A stretch of 64,000 nucleotides of DNA from Echinometra lucunter (GCA_029962745.1 CM057154.1:30229763-30293762), one strand, 5' to 3'; counted from the first letter of the stretch, positions 38,101-49,590 are shown. Notes: generated by a model not told the origin, from the sequence alone. Made by a program: numbers and translations.

Positions 38101-38578
38101 TTTAGAGGACAAATTAGTGAATGGGCAGACAGAAGACAGACAGACAGAAGACAGACAGACAGACAGACAGGGCTTGGTTTTGATAAATGCAGTTTTGACT
38201 AGTGACTGGAGAGGATGATTGGAAGCTGGATAATTCATGTACAATCTCTTTTTCAAAAAATTTTTGAAGTGTATGGAGTACCAGTTATCTGAATTGAGGA
38301 ATTCAAGAAATCAAACCCCTCCATAGTATTGTCTGTTCAGTGAGATCTCTCTCTATAAATGTACAGAGATTTTTTAAAATAATCTATTTTCTTCATTCAG
38401 GAGGCGAGGAGAAAGGTCTTGAGAGATAGAGGTGGACCGTCTGCGAGAGGCTCTCGTTAACTTTGCCAAGATGGCCTCCACCCATCCCACCTTGGGCGCC
38501 AAATATAGGCCAGGAATACTCACCGCCCTCTTCAACCGTACTGTCACCATCAAGCAAGAGATCCAAGAACTTGTCTAG
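27175..38578 (+). CDS. C2H2 zinc-finger protein gene (multi-exon, 3' part)
   Basis: This locus encodes a multi-finger C2H2 protein, probably a nuclear DNA-binding transcription regulator; I do not recognise its ortholog. Supported exons are 27175-29494, 36700-36775 and a terminal exon starting at 38401 or 38426 and ending at the stop 38576-38578. Splice phases agree across the first junction: AG from the first exon plus T from the second gives Ser, and the second exon then reads 25 open codons, including CSQCSLLRDQLSK. The last junction is uncertain (see the terminal exon). The large exon opens in frame directly after a TTTCTTTCAG acceptor, so at least one coding exon lies upstream; 8447-8483 is a phase-compatible candidate. 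There are seven good fingers plus one degenerate finger, a Gln-rich coiled coil, and a predicted coiled-coil C terminus. The gene name is unknown; the zinc-finger assignment is secure. Confidence 0.85.
31990..33400 (+). repeat. 1.4-kb polypyrimidine region, decayed tandem repeat
   Basis: A unit with AGATGATTAATACATGC-like and CACCCCTCCCCAATATGT-like words recurs at about 32470, 32845, 33135, 33251 and 33388, separated by CT runs. Pure (TC)n lies at 32155-32188 and a C run at 32808-32826. ORFs inside are compositional. Confidence 0.75.
34258..34457. mobile_element. Small foldback element with ACACAGTGA ends
   Basis: TTTACACAGTGAGC on the left faces GGTTCACTGTGTTA on the right. Inside, AAATGGCTACAAAACGG occurs twice and partly inverted (TTTATAGCC), giving extra fold-back potential. 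About 200 bp, non-coding, within the zinc-finger intron. Confidence 0.55.
35435..35615 (+). repeat. Tandem duplication of about 93 bp
   Basis: ATATGTGCACTTCGTTTGAG to TTTACATCCATATAATAGGG repeats immediately as ATATGTGTACTTCATTTGAG to TTTACGTCCATATAATAGGG. Confidence 0.85.
36165..36320 (+). repeat. Dispersed repeat, copy 1 (paired with 47887)
   Basis: AAGCAACCAGGGGACC then GACTTGGTAATGAGGATT then CCTTGCCGAAGGGC and TGGTACTCGCAGTTAC recur, diverged, at 47887-48030. Preceded by a (GGTT)n-like run at 36085-36125. Confidence 0.7.
36590..36682 (+). repeat. (CT)n tract at the zinc-finger 3' intron end
   Basis: TCTCTCTTCC-type repeats end about 20 nt before the acceptor of exon 36700-36775, so the microsatellite doubles as its polypyrimidine tract. 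Confidence 0.85.
36700..36775 (+). CDS. Short coding exon of the zinc-finger gene
   Basis: This 76-nt exon is preceded by a long CTCTCT pyrimidine tract ending in GGAACAG and followed by GTAAGT. Joined to the previous exon (AG+T) it reads without a stop and ends on a complete AAG codon, giving a short Cys pair (CSQC) followed by the start of an amphipathic helix (LLRDQLSK). Good splice signals and exact phase compatibility support it. No independent homology was recognised. A diverged copy of its last 29 bases lies just downstream at 36793-36821. Confidence 0.65.
37349..37848. other. Assembly gap of 500 N
   Basis: Exactly 500 undetermined bases, a conventional placeholder length. It lies in the intron between the last two recognised zinc-finger exons and could hide an exon. 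Four apparent ORFs spanning it are artefacts. Confidence 1.
38128..38170 (+). repeat. (ACAG)n microsatellite
   Basis: GACAGACAGAAGACAGACAG repeats within the intron before the terminal zinc-finger exon. Confidence 0.9.
38401..38578 (+). CDS. Terminal exon of the zinc-finger gene (frame uncertain)
   Basis: A pyrimidine-rich stretch ends in TTCATTCAG at 38400. One frame encodes a protein-like C terminus, EVDRLREALVNFAKMASTH and on to NRTVTIKQEIQELV, then stop at 38576-38578; this would continue the coiled coil begun in the previous exon. From the 38400 acceptor that frame carries a TGA at 38420-38422. The phase-0 frame expected from exon 36700-36775 instead gives 19 residues and stops at 38458-38460. 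An acceptor AG at 38424-38425 (exon from 38426, ATA GAG GTG) restores the helical frame in phase 0. Other explanations are a missing exon in the 500-N gap upstream, or alternative acceptor use. The coiled-coil reading is favoured. Confidence 0.5.
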
Positions 38579-39827
38579 CACCTCACATCCTCTCCGTCAT
38601 CACCATATCCTTAAGTTTTTAAAACTTGTGCAAGGCAATGTCTTTGTTGTAATGTGTTTCTAATCACTGTCCTGTCGGCCAGCTTAACTATGCATATTGT
38701 TATTTTTTTGTCATTATGATGTCAGGCAATATATTTGGCTTGCTTTGATATTTGGTATTTAAAAGCACAAGTTGCTGTATGAAATGGTTTATGATGATTG
38801 CATTGGTGCTGTTTGGATCTTAATTTATCTTCTTTTTGGCTCTTATTGAACAGAAATATTTCAAGGTACCCAATTTGGTAATTTAGCACTTCACTCTGTA
38901 GACTTCATGTGCAAATTTTATATCTATCTCTTCTGAAACTACTTTTTTGTGTGATCACAAACCATTTGTTTGGGGAAAAAATGTGAATATGTCTCAGTGC
39001 AGCTCAGAATACAAAATTAATTATGGGATAATTACCGCTTTTAAAATCCTTGAGCCATGTACAGTACATAATCCACTTCTTGCATGATTCCCTCTGAATA
39101 TGTCATATAATACTTTTTTCCCCTTTGAGGAGAATAACAGAAGTTTTGGAGCTGAAAGAGAAATGAACCTTTTAAAGGGAAGCATGGATACTGCAACTTT
39201 GAGCAAAGATCTAGATTTAAATAGTTGGAACTCATTGTCAAAAGAACTTCAAATAACTCCTAAGTACTAAGAACTTATACCAAATACAAGATGTAGTCAT
39301 TACTGTTGCGTACTATTAGGTTTTTATAGTACATTTTGAAAATACTGTTATTGCCATTGACATAAACATCATCATTCAATCATCTCAAATGGTTTAATAC
39401 ATGTATTATGCTTCTTTTGTCAACCTTTTTAGAAAGGGTTTTAACTTATTGCCTCATGTTACTCTAAACATTCTATAGAATATACAGTACCAAATTTTAG
39501 TCAGATAAATTGCTATATTGATGATGATATATCTATATAATTATGTATACAATGCTTTATTGATTATTTACGTTGCCAGAAAGTACATAGCAAGTCAGTA
39601 CTAGTATGCATCCAATGATTTAGTATGTTCTGTTTTGTTCTTTTCTTTTCTTTTACCTGTGAGATATTTTTATTGGAAAAAGATATTAAGTAATTTGAAT
39701 GAAATGGATAAAGCAGTTTACGTGAAGATCAAATTTTGAAAGGAAGAATACTGCTTTGAAACAATGCCCTGCGTATTAACCTACCATTGCTTCATCATAA
39801 AGCCAAGTGTTTTTCTTGGTATCATTA

Positions 39828-39990
39828 GACCTTAACCCATGACCAATGAATTCATATATTCCCATAGACTAGTACAGGGCCATCCGGTTCTGTAGCCAGT
39901 GGCTTAAGTGGAAAATAAAGGACCAATCAATTAACTATTTTAGGAATTTCATAATAATTTTCTTTGTGAAAATGGAACGCTTGTGTGATA
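39828..39990 (+). repeat. Dispersed repeat fragment, copy A
   Basis: ACCTTAACCCATGACCAATG, CCCATAGACTAGTACAGG and CCGGTTCTGTAG recur, diverged, at 45047-45175 and probably, inverted, at 53450-53530. Confidence 0.6.
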
Positions 39991-42405
39991 TTTATTCTTT
40001 TAAATATGCCTAGATCCATTCAATCAATACATTTTTTTATGCTATCATATCACTACATGAGAGAACATTGAAAATTGAACTGACAGAATAAAACCTTAAA
40101 GCTCAGTATCTGACAGTATCTTGAAATGCATTTAACTGGTTTGGAAACAGAATTTGTAGTCTTGCTTGAAACCCTTCATTTATGGAGAAAGAAACTTTCC
40201 AACTTGGGTGTAAATTTAGGTGTAATATTCAACTGTCTTATCTTTGTATGAAAATCTTCTGTGTCACAAACATATTATCATTTAAAGAAGTTATTTGTGG
40301 ATGACTTGGCTCTAAGAGAGTTAGGAATGAGGATTCATGTGAAGTATATAAAAAATTCAACTGTGATATTTTTAACATTTAATGAGAGTTTCCAAGATGA
40401 AACAACTTTGACCTTAAAGATTATCTTTTTTTAAATTTTACTGTTACTATTTATACTGTCAGTGCTACGAGGATTATGAAATGTGAAGCCAAACAAAAAA
40501 AAAAGAAAGAAAAAAATCTGCATAAAACCACCTCCAGCCGTGTCAGCTCAATTTACAAGAACTCTCCATTAAAAAGGGCATTCCAGAACAGTCTTTTTAC
40601 AAAAGAACAAAATTAACTGTATGTTTTTAGACAAAGATACATAATTGGAAAAAATATATATTTTTGAATCATTAGTGCACATGAATGTGAAGCAAATGAA
40701 GTCAGAAGTCAATCACATTAAAACAGAAGGAAGTGGTTTTTAAAGAAGATATAAGAACCAGTATAGTAGGGCATTGTGTTCATACTGATTTAATGGTGGC
40801 CAAATCCTTTTCCAGTAGCTCTCAGTTGATACCATTCCTTTTAGCTTTTATTTTCTTGTTAGGTTTATCGGTGTTGCTTAGTGGGGAAGGGTCTATGATA
40901 TTTGTACCCCTTTTTTGTTTCCATATGTTTTTTGGTTTTGTTTCCACATGTTTTTTGGTTTTGTTTAGAAAGGATGGTTTATAGAAAAAGTATCTATTTA
41001 TAGGACTGTTTTTTAAACGGAGATTATTTATATTTTCCTTGATAAGATCATGCTCAGTGTTTGCAAGTACTCAAGATACATTTAGTACACTTTTAGAGAC
41101 AAAAGCGAGACATTTGATTTTTTTTTTTAAACAACATTTAATTTTGTTTGTTTTCACTTTGAGCCATTCAATTTCAATTTTTTCACACATGTTAGAATTT
41201 TTTTCAAACTCTTGTTAGCTTTTAACATGAAGTAGTAATCAGATTTTTTGAAATTGCTTTTATTGAAAGAAGGAAAACAAAAATCTGGCATTGTTACCTT
41301 AATTTACTTGCAATTCTTTATGTTTTTTGTACTTTTAACAATTTTTTTTTTCAATTTTTTTTTGCAAGAAAGCAACTCTTTCTGTCGAAAATCTTTTGTC
41401 AATTAGAAAGTTATGTTAGGTACATGTATGTGTATATTCCAAATCTTTATATTGATAACACTATCATCTGTTGTACTTTTACATATATTTGCTTTATATG
41501 TATTGTATTTTCCTTTATATGATATCTTATGCATGTTTTATATTATATTGCAATAGCATTTACTAGAAATTGTGGAGAGGGAAATGAAGTCACCCCCCCC
41601 CCCCCCTGCCAGAGGTAATCGAATGCTCCTGTTTTCTTTGCATGTGCTATCGTGTGGTCAAATCCACTTCAAATAAATGGGGAGGATTTTGTGAATATTA
41701 GAAAGTATTGATGGACCAAATTAAGATTATTCTTTCCTGTGAGTTTTTCAAGGAATATATCTCTTTAGCAACATTACATCTGACATAAACATGAATATGA
41801 ATTTAATTGTTACTTTTTAATTAATCATGCTACTTTTTTTCAATTTACGCATAGTGTTTTTGTTGCATACATGATTGGTTAGATGTAATGGATTGTCTAG
41901 CTTGCCACTTAAACAGCTCATTTCTTTTTTCTTTTAATTTCATTTCATCTCATGAATTTCATTGTATTTAATTCTGTTTCATTAGAAATTTAAATATATT
42001 GGTCTTGAATCTATAGATAACAATTCTTGCTTGGACAAATATACATGTAATATTGATGTTTGCAACTTACATGATGTGACTTCACTACACTTCCAGTTAA
42101 CAAAGTATGATTAGAGTAAATATACACTCAAAATTTCTTTAGTATAACTTGAAGAGAAAAATCTAAAACATGGGAGCTCAGTTGAAGAAGAAAAATTCAA
42201 AATGTAGTTTGATTGGTCTTGGAACCCAGTCTTCTATTGGCAATCTTTTAGGATTGAAGCTGCACTTGTGAAACTGGCATTATTGTGTTTAACCAAACTG
42301 TGCATGTATCGTTGAGATTCTTTTTCTATTAGACTGTGAGGAAGTATTGGAGGATTAGGATGCTATATTTGATTTATTTTTCAGTCATGTCTATCTGATC
42401 TTCAG

Positions 42406-42494
42406 AGAAAGATAAAGGCAGGGAAGAAAGCATGAAAACAACTTCAGCTAAAAACAATGCTGTTGAGATTGAAGACTGGACAGTTCGATTCAAG
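42406..42494 (+). other. Exon-like segment, unassigned
   Basis: A TCTTCAG acceptor-like site, 29 open codons (including SMKTTSAKNNAVEIEDWTVR) and a donor AAG|GTAATA. Codon content looks protein-like in otherwise AT-rich DNA. It could be an alternative 3' exon of the zinc-finger gene or chance; no homology recognised. Confidence 0.2.
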
Positions 42495-43082
42495 GTAATA
42501 CTAAATTGAAAATGAATTAATACAAAGCAAGCTATTTTGAGCTGTTTTTCAGTTGGTCTATTAGCCTTCAGTGGCACTGCACTCCAACCTGAGAATTCAA
42601 AACATGAATCAGTCTGCCTTGTTAAATTGCTTTGTGAAAATGAAACTCAAATGTTCATAGACTTTCAGTTGTAATATATGTACACAAAAACTCCATTTAA
42701 TTAAAAAAAAAATGAAGAGATTTAGATTTTCTGCCAAATATATATGCAAATAGTTTATCGTGGACATGAAGGAGAATGAGAAACTCTTTGTTTAAGGCAA
42801 ACGGAGATTATTTTGTTAGTTGGGCATTTAAGCCTCATTCTTGCCTGCTGTGTCATATGCCAGGCAAGAGAATGCAAACAATTGGGGGGGGGGGGCAAAT
42901 CTATTTACTGTTTGGTGTGGATTGGTGGAGAAATAATATCACTGTAAACATTTCATAGAATTCACTTGCTGAAATGTTCTGGGATGATGTATAATAAAAC
43001 ACCAAATCCAAGGTATTTGGTCATGTGATGTCCTTTACATTACCAATAGAGTTATGAAAACACAAAGTATATCATTTTACCC

Positions 43083-43238
43083 AGGGCTCCAAACTAACTT
43101 TTTTGGTAAGGAGTCTGGATTGATATCCGATGCTCTGTATGTTTTGACCCTTATGTTTTGAAATTGTCTAATTTTGGGGAGTCCAGACCTAAATTTTGGT
43201 GGCCCATGTGTCCCAGTTACCTGTAAGTTTCGAGCCCT
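43083..43238. mobile_element. Short TIR element (AGGGCTC ends)
   Basis: AGGGCTCCAAACT at the left and AGTTTCGAGCCCT at the right are inverted with one mismatch. The 156-bp body carries no ORF; likely a MITE. Confidence 0.55.
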
Positions 43239-43894
43239 ATTTTGACTTCATGTTTCATAGATATCCCATCTCCAGTATTTCTATTATTTTCTGAATACCA
43301 TTATCAGCAATACTAATTTATGGTTGGTACAAATGGGACACAATAGCTTGGATTTGCCCAAAATGGAATACACTTAAGAGTATCTTAAGAATATATTCTC
43401 TTCAAGCATACATCAGTTTTATGAGCATCCATCTACTCCTTTATGCCAGGCATGTGGTTCTCTAGCATGTTGTTATTCTCAGCCTAAGTATCTTGACAGC
43501 ATGTAAGAGAACTGTTCTGTATACATTTTGTCTACAAAATGTGACCAGTAGAACTCTGTCTTTGATAAATATGATAAAAGGGGATTTTTTTTCCTCTTTT
43601 TTTTTTGTAGAAATAAATGTTTCATTTGTAATAGCGGAAACACGCTCTACTTAAAATTAAACAGCATTTACATTTAAATTCTTTAACCATCTTCTCCCCC
43701 TTTTTTCAGTGGGAGGGATTTTTGGCATATGAAGGATTTGTATGTCTTGAATTTGGTCACAAACTAAAGTCCAAATAATATAAAACAAAGATAAATGAAT
43801 AAACAGGTATAAAAATGCAACTGATTTTCTTTATGAAATGCTTTGATCATTTTAGTTTGATTAGAAACTGGAATATGTAATACAGAACATGAAG

Positions 43895-44111
43895 GCCCGA
43901 ATTCACGAAAGAGGTTCATTTGAAATCATGTTCTAAATTATGGAAAGTCATGGACTAAAATAATCGTAAGTAAGCATAAAATTATAAGCATAGATATAAG
44001 CGCATAACTCTCAGCTAAGTGGACAAGAGGGCATGCCTGTAATGCTCCGTAATACTCTTGTGGAGGCTTAAACCATGGTTTAGCTAGAAACTTTTTTTCG
44101 TGAATTTGGGC
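43895..44111. mobile_element. 217-bp MITE (GCCCGAATTCACGAAA ends)
   Basis: The left end GCCCGAATTCACGAAA pairs with the right end TTTCGTGAATTTGGGC (one mismatch). The interior is non-coding. Isolated in AT-rich intergenic DNA. Confidence 0.75.
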
Positions 44112-45046
44112 TAAAGAGTATATAAAGAGTTGCCCTGATTATGCTAGCAATGCATTATATTGTGAAATATGAAAATTGAAGATGTATCATGACAGCTTAC
44201 TGAAAGAGATTATTAACAATACAACTTGTGTGTAAATGTAGGAAATATATATTAGTGTAATAGTCTATCTTGTATATGCAAAGATATTAGTAGTGGTGCA
44301 AATCTAAATCATGAAACTCAGTTTTTCTTTATATTATACTGGTATTTGTCTTGTCATGTTGCTTTATACGTTTTAAAGACTTTATTTTCAATTTTTCTTG
44401 CTTGTTAGCTGTGTATTTGGGCAAAAATATTTGATGTTTCTTTTTATCATGCAACCAAAGATGTGTGTTTTTTTTTCATCACTAAATGTGCATCTCAAGC
44501 ATGTTTTATGCCATTATGATGGCAATAATGAAATATTGTGATCGTAAAAGAAACACTCGAACCAAATTCACCTCTTGAAAACACATTCTGAATTGAAATG
44601 AAACCAAAAGGTGTTTTTTCTTCCACTTACGAATGGATGTATATGTGTATAGGAGATTGATATTAATGCATACATCTGTGGGATGTCCACTTTTTTTACT
44701 AGGTTTTTTTTTTTGTCTCTTAACATTCCCACAATTTTATGAATTTCTGCACTCACAAAGAATATGACATTTTGGAATCTATGTTTTGTATTTTCATTTG
44801 GTCATCTTTCTAGGAAAAAATATTGTCTGCCTATGAGACATGAATGGCATTCGAAGAGTTCTTTTTTTTAAAAATATATTTTGTTTTGTTTTCTTTTGGC
44901 TTGTTAAACTCCTGTCTTGGTAGATCCTCTCATAGACCAAATTCATGTTTTATATAAGTTTTTTAGATTTTCATGTGAGAATATAATTTTCTGTGTATTT
45001 TTTTAAAAATTCATTATAAGGAAAGTTTTTGATTGGTCATGAAGGC

Positions 45047-45175
45047 CTTTAACCTGTTGACCACTGAATTTTCAAACTCCTATAGACTTAATACAGGAAC
45101 CAACCGCGTCCCGTAGACAATGAGTACGGAAAATCAAGCATTGCTATTATTTTTGTGAAAAGATGAAAATTTCCT
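45047..45175 (+). repeat. Dispersed repeat fragment, copy B
   Basis: TTTAACCTGTTGACCACTG, CCTATAGACTTAATACAGG and CGCGTCCCGTAGACAATG line up with 39828-39990, followed in both by a TTTTGTGAAAA-like word. Confidence 0.6.
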
Positions 45176-45737
45176 GTCATGTAGCAGAAATTAATGATTT
45201 ATTTGTAACTTGCCCATGTAACAGTAATGAAATTATCCTTGCCATAAAACCCGTGAAATCTCTTTGATTTAATTTTTCGAAGTATTTTGAGATGGCCACT
45301 ACTAATTAGGTGCAGGAAATGCTGTTATATAAAACAACTTCAGTTTCTGTGAATCTCATTTCAACAGGTGTTGCATACAGATTCATGTTATAAGTACTTA
45401 ATACCTCATCTAATTCCTTTCATAGAAAGTAAAAATTTAATTGTATGTTTTGATCAAAATCGCACACAGCTACTGCAATTTTTTAAAAGCTAAATTTGCT
45501 TTTAATTTTGCCATGATGTAGTTACCATTTGAAATCTGTATGCTCATTAGCTGAAATGTCTTGCTTTATATTCTATATTGCATTGTAAAACTAATTGGAA
45601 AATCTATACAAAGAATAGCATATTATTATTATTACAATGTGAAGAATAGAAGATTTATGTTGATATCATCAAGTGTTATGTATTGTTCTTGTTTTGTTCT
45701 ATTAATGTAATGTGTACATTATATATGCCAGTCTACT

Positions 45738-45790
45738 GCAAAGTATATATATGTATATATATATATATATACATATATGTATATACATGT
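45738..45790. repeat. (AT)n / ATGTAT self-complementary microsatellite
   Basis: Alternating TA and ATGTATAC words form a palindromic, cruciform-prone stretch of about 50 bp. Confidence 0.85.
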
Positions 45791-46204
45791 AACTTGCGAT
45801 GTTAATCTACTTTTTTAAGGTCACAGAAAAAGACAAAAATATTGTACTATGAAAATTTACTCCACCTCATATATGTAGCCATTTTATACTTGAAAGCGTG
45901 CATTTTGGTAAGAATTGTTGGTTATCTTGCAATGACCGCTTCTAGCGTCTATGTTATTTATTATGTTTAGTTCTGTTACTCTTTGATATATTATATGATA
46001 TATTGCAAAAAAGGGATTACTAGTTAAGAGCAGGTTAGGCCACATATGTACCGTACTATCACAATTATTATGTAGCATCAACTCAGTGCTCAGAATATCT
46101 ATTATATATATTATATATTACCAAATGATCGAATAAAAAAGTACTGTACGGAAATATATAATTCCAAAGCATTTGCATGAGTCTTTGTTTGAATTGGCAG
46201 ATGT

Positions 46205-46400
46205 AAGAAATTTGTGGGTTTGCTGAATGATAGAGAGAAAAGAGCAGAAGAGGGAGAGATAGATAAAAGGGGGAGGAAGGATAAAACTGGAAGAATGACA
46301 GAGACAAGGAGAGAAAGAGGGAGAGAGAGAGAGAGAGAGTGGGAGAGAGAGAGAGAGAGTGAGAGAATGAGAGAATGAGAGAAACAGATTTAGAAAGAGG
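46205..46400 (+). repeat. GA-rich tract with (GA)n
   Basis: Purine-rich sequence with pure (AG)n at 46321-46339 and 46346-46358, then AGAGAATG repeats. Intergenic. Confidence 0.9.
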
Positions 46401-47120
46401 AAAAAATGCTCATTTTTTATGGTAGTTCTGTGAAATGAAAGTGCTATTCATATATACTCCCTAACTGTTAATCATCTAAAATTGGTAAGTTTAATATAAT
46501 CAATCAAAATCTGAAGTTGAATCTATTTTCTTTTCTTCCTGTCATAGTGAAAGTTTCTTTCAATAGTTATTTCATTTTCACTAAAATTATAAAAAGTTCT
46601 AAACTCTCATGACTAGATTCTGGGGGATGCCAACCTGAGCAAACATATGAACAGGAATTTTGAATACACTACACACAAGCTGAATAGGCAAAGGAAAGTA
46701 CACATCCAGAGTGTGTTAATGATAGCTGAAGTGAGGACTATATATTTTCTTTATTCATGTACTCACCAGGCAGTCAATTTCCAAAACTGGGAGGAGAGTA
46801 ACACAAATATTCTCCTTTAGCACAAGTCTTTATACTGTGCTTATTTTGGTGTCCAGCTACTTCATATCCATGTACCATGCATACATGCCTTTAGATAAAG
46901 GTGAATCAGTGTCTTGCAATCATGCTCATAATGCCTCTGATGATAGAGGGTGCACTTCCAGATATCAATGTTCGAAAGGAAAGCTGCCTCAGGCTACGTA
47001 TTTATTTTCTGTCACCCTCTGAACAGCAATGATATGCCATAGATAAAGTCAATGTAAATTTGATATTTTGAACTGAACTATGAATGTTTTGAGCTACGGA
47101 AGAACTAGAGAGCCTTTCAT

Positions 47121-47233
47121 AGTGTGAACTGTCAGTGATTTTTACATACAACTGTTATAAGCTACTGAAATCCTTGCATCTGATTGGCTGAGAGCAAATT
47201 TGTCAGTAAAAATCACTGACAAGAGTTCAAACT
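47121..47233. mobile_element. Foldback MITE, family of 49363 (diverged ends)
   Basis: GTCAGTGATTTTTA on the left pairs with TAAAAATCACTGAC on the right. The core ACTGAAATCCTTGCATCTGATTGGCTG is nearly identical to the core of the element at 49363-49509, which ties the two together although their ends differ. Confidence 0.7.
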
Positions 47234-47581
47234 TCATGAATCACTCCCCTGATGTCAATGCTGAAATTGGCTTGCAAGACATAGGTCTACGTGCCCAGCT
47301 ACATTGAATGTACATGTACTGAAAGTATAATGAAGAGAGTAAAAAACATGGTGACAACATATTATTTTAAAAAAGAGATTTGCTTCTCTTATTCTTAAAA
47401 TTCTCTTATTCTCTTATTCTTAAAATTATTCAACTCTTTTTTCTGTTTCCTTCTCCTCTATATTTCCTGTCTTACATTGTATGTACAGTGGAAACTCGGG
47501 TATAAAGAGCTCTGATAATGATTAATGGTTAAATGTTTGGTCATTTTACCCGACTGCTAAGAAAGCATGTGTACGCTTGGT

Positions 47582-47878
47582 AATAATAATAATAATAATA
47601 TACAGTTCTTGTATAGCGCATATCACATTGTGATATACGTCTCTATGTGCTTCCAAAGGACTTGGATATTATTACCCCAGCTTTAGCTCGGCAGCCTTTT
47701 ACAGCGCGCAAGCATTTCAAGGAAGGAATTCCTGCCAGGTACCCATTCACCTCACCTGGGTTGAGTGCAGCACGATGTGGATGAATTTCTTGCTGAAGAA
47801 AATTAATGCCATGGCTGGGATTCGAACCCACGATCCTCTGATTGAAAGACAAGAGTCAGAACCACCAGACCACGACAC
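47582..47878 (-). mobile_element. tRNA-derived SINE, copy with intact B box
   Basis: Read on the minus strand it begins GTGTCGTGGTCTGGTGGTTC (A-box-like), has a perfect pol III B box GGTTCGAATCC (47818-47828), then an unrelated body ending AGCTAAAGCTGGGGTAATAA and a (TTA)n tail (TAATAA on the plus strand at 47582-47600). The body's last part is shared with 18001-18232. Confidence 0.85.
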
Positions 47879-47886
47879 TTCCATGC

Positions 47887-48030
47887 TTAGTAGTAAGCAA
47901 CCAGAGGCTTAAAGTCCCCTCTGAAGGACTTGGTAATGAGGATTAATACCTTACCAAAGGGCATTACATTAGCGTATCCGGACCTGGGTACTCCCGGTTA
48001 CTAGACCGCTGCTCACAGCGCCTCCCTTAA
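47887..48030 (+). repeat. Dispersed repeat, copy 2 (paired with 36165)
   Basis: AAGCAACCAGAGG then GACTTGGTAATGAGGATT then CCTTACCAAAGGGC and GGTACTCCCGGTTACTAGAC follow the same order as 36165-36320. It directly abuts the SINE at 47582-47878. Confidence 0.7.
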
Positions 48031-48834
48031 AACAAAAACAAAGTACATGTAATTCCCTACTTCCAGCTCTTTATATTCTTTTTATCCTGCTACACTAGTA
48101 TCAAAATTCCTGATTTAAGGTTAGATTTCCTAACATTCAGAAGGTTGTACTGTACATACTTTTTTCATACTGCCTTTATGACAGCCTAATGTTTATTTAC
48201 AGTAATTATCACTTTTCTTGCTTTCTAATTTACCTTCTCCTTTTTACTCTCTCTTTCCTTATATCTCTTATTTTTCTGCTTCTTTCCTTCTCTCACCCTT
48301 CTCTTTCATCCAGTCTTATCAGAACAGATGATAATAATAACAATGATGACTATGATGACAACAATAATAATCAAAAACTTACATAGTGCAGCTATTCTTT
48401 TCTCCTGTGTACCCTCATATTAGATCTCTCTACCATGACCTCACATTCTGTCCTCTTCTCTCTCAAAAATGAAAATGGCCAGATGATAGTAACTGTTTGC
48501 TTATGTATTTAGTTTTTATTCATTTAATGCAAAATTCATTCCAGTTCTTTGTATACAATTATCTTTGAGAAGTTCTCCAGTCCAACCAATGCAGAGGTTC
48601 TATATTCATGGTTTGTCCATCAGTCAAGAAAGAAATGATGAATGGCCATATTGCTTAGGTGTATACAAAAATTGAACATAAAACAATAGTCCTTTAAACT
48701 GAGTATGTATACTGCAAAATTAACTTGCAATGCCTTCATCAATCAAGCAGCTACATTAAGCTTTCCTTGAATTTTAGAACAAAGAAACAAAAACATCATT
48801 CATCAATGTTATTTGAGTCATGATGGTGAAAATG

Positions 48835-49160
48835 GCTGATTGCCTGTGTCGGTAAAGTGTCTGCCTGTCAAACTAATGATCACAGGTTAGAATCCAACCC
48901 TGGGCAGATGACTGAAGTTTTTGTGGTGTGTGAATGTGCTCCTCCCCTGGTAGATGCAGACTCGGTTAACAACTGAAACACTCTGTCCCTCAGATAGGCT
49001 GTTAAATGGAGGTCCCATGTAGAGAGTTATCACCTTTGCACATTAAAAAAACTACTGCACTATTCGAAGAAGATAAGGGGAAACCCTGATGTAGCAGCAC
49101 ACCTGCACATCCCAATATCGGGCGAAGAGACCTGAGGATCACAATAATTAAATTCACTTT
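48835..49160 (+). mobile_element. tRNA-derived SINE of a different body type
   Basis: The head TGGCTGATTGCCTGTGTCGG then TAAAGTGTCTGCCTG and the B-box-like GGTTAGAATCC (48884-48894) look tRNA-derived. The body differs from the two other SINEs. No tail microsatellite is obvious; the end is approximate. Confidence 0.55.
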
Positions 49161-49362
49161 TCCCCTCCCAAGCATAGGTGACATAAAATACTTACTGGTA
49201 ATAATGTTAAGAAAAAAAAGAAGAATGACCAAATATTAATATACCCACCACAATTAAACCTTATTAGATTCTTCATTTTTACGATAGTACTTTGTGTTGA
49301 ATTTTTCCTTCTCCTCATCTGACTGCAAATTGATGACCTTCTCTTGATTTATCCCTCATCAG

Positions 49363-49509
49363 GGCCCCATTTCATAAAACTTGTTACCAATAACAAGTTT
49401 CAATAATTGTTACAAGCTAATGAAATCCTTGCATCTGATTGGTTGCGAGTAAATCTGTCATATAAATGTGGCAGTTGTTACTGATAACAAGTTTTATGAA
49501 ACGGGGCTC
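49363..49509. mobile_element. 147-bp foldback MITE beside the DERL2 3' end
   Basis: GCCCCATTTCATAAAACTTG and its inverted partner CAAGTTTTATGAAACGGGGC form long arms. The core AATGAAATCCTTGCATCTGATTGG is shared with 47121-47233. It lies just beyond the candidate DERL2 poly(A) signal. Confidence 0.8.
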
Positions 49510-49584
49510 AGACACCATCTAGCGATAATTCTTCCTATCAACAACATGATCATGCATCATGTCTTCATAGTTGCAGGGGATCGT

Positions 49585-49590
49585 TTTATT
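49585..49590 (-). terminator. Candidate poly(A) signal of DERL2
   Basis: TTTATT on the plus strand reads AATAAA on the minus strand, about 500 nt past the DERL2 stop codon. It is the first canonical hexamer I saw downstream, implying a 3' UTR of about half a kilobase that includes the pyrimidine-rich 49600-49850 segment (purine-rich in the transcript). Confidence 0.35.

Noticed and set aside
38463..38663. 66-aa ORF starting MPRWPPPIPPWAP
   Set aside because: Out-of-frame shadow of the terminal zinc-finger exon.
47810..47878. Possible functional tRNA gene
   Set aside because: Only the promoter boxes resemble a tRNA; it continues into a SINE body and the arms do not form a proper cloverleaf.
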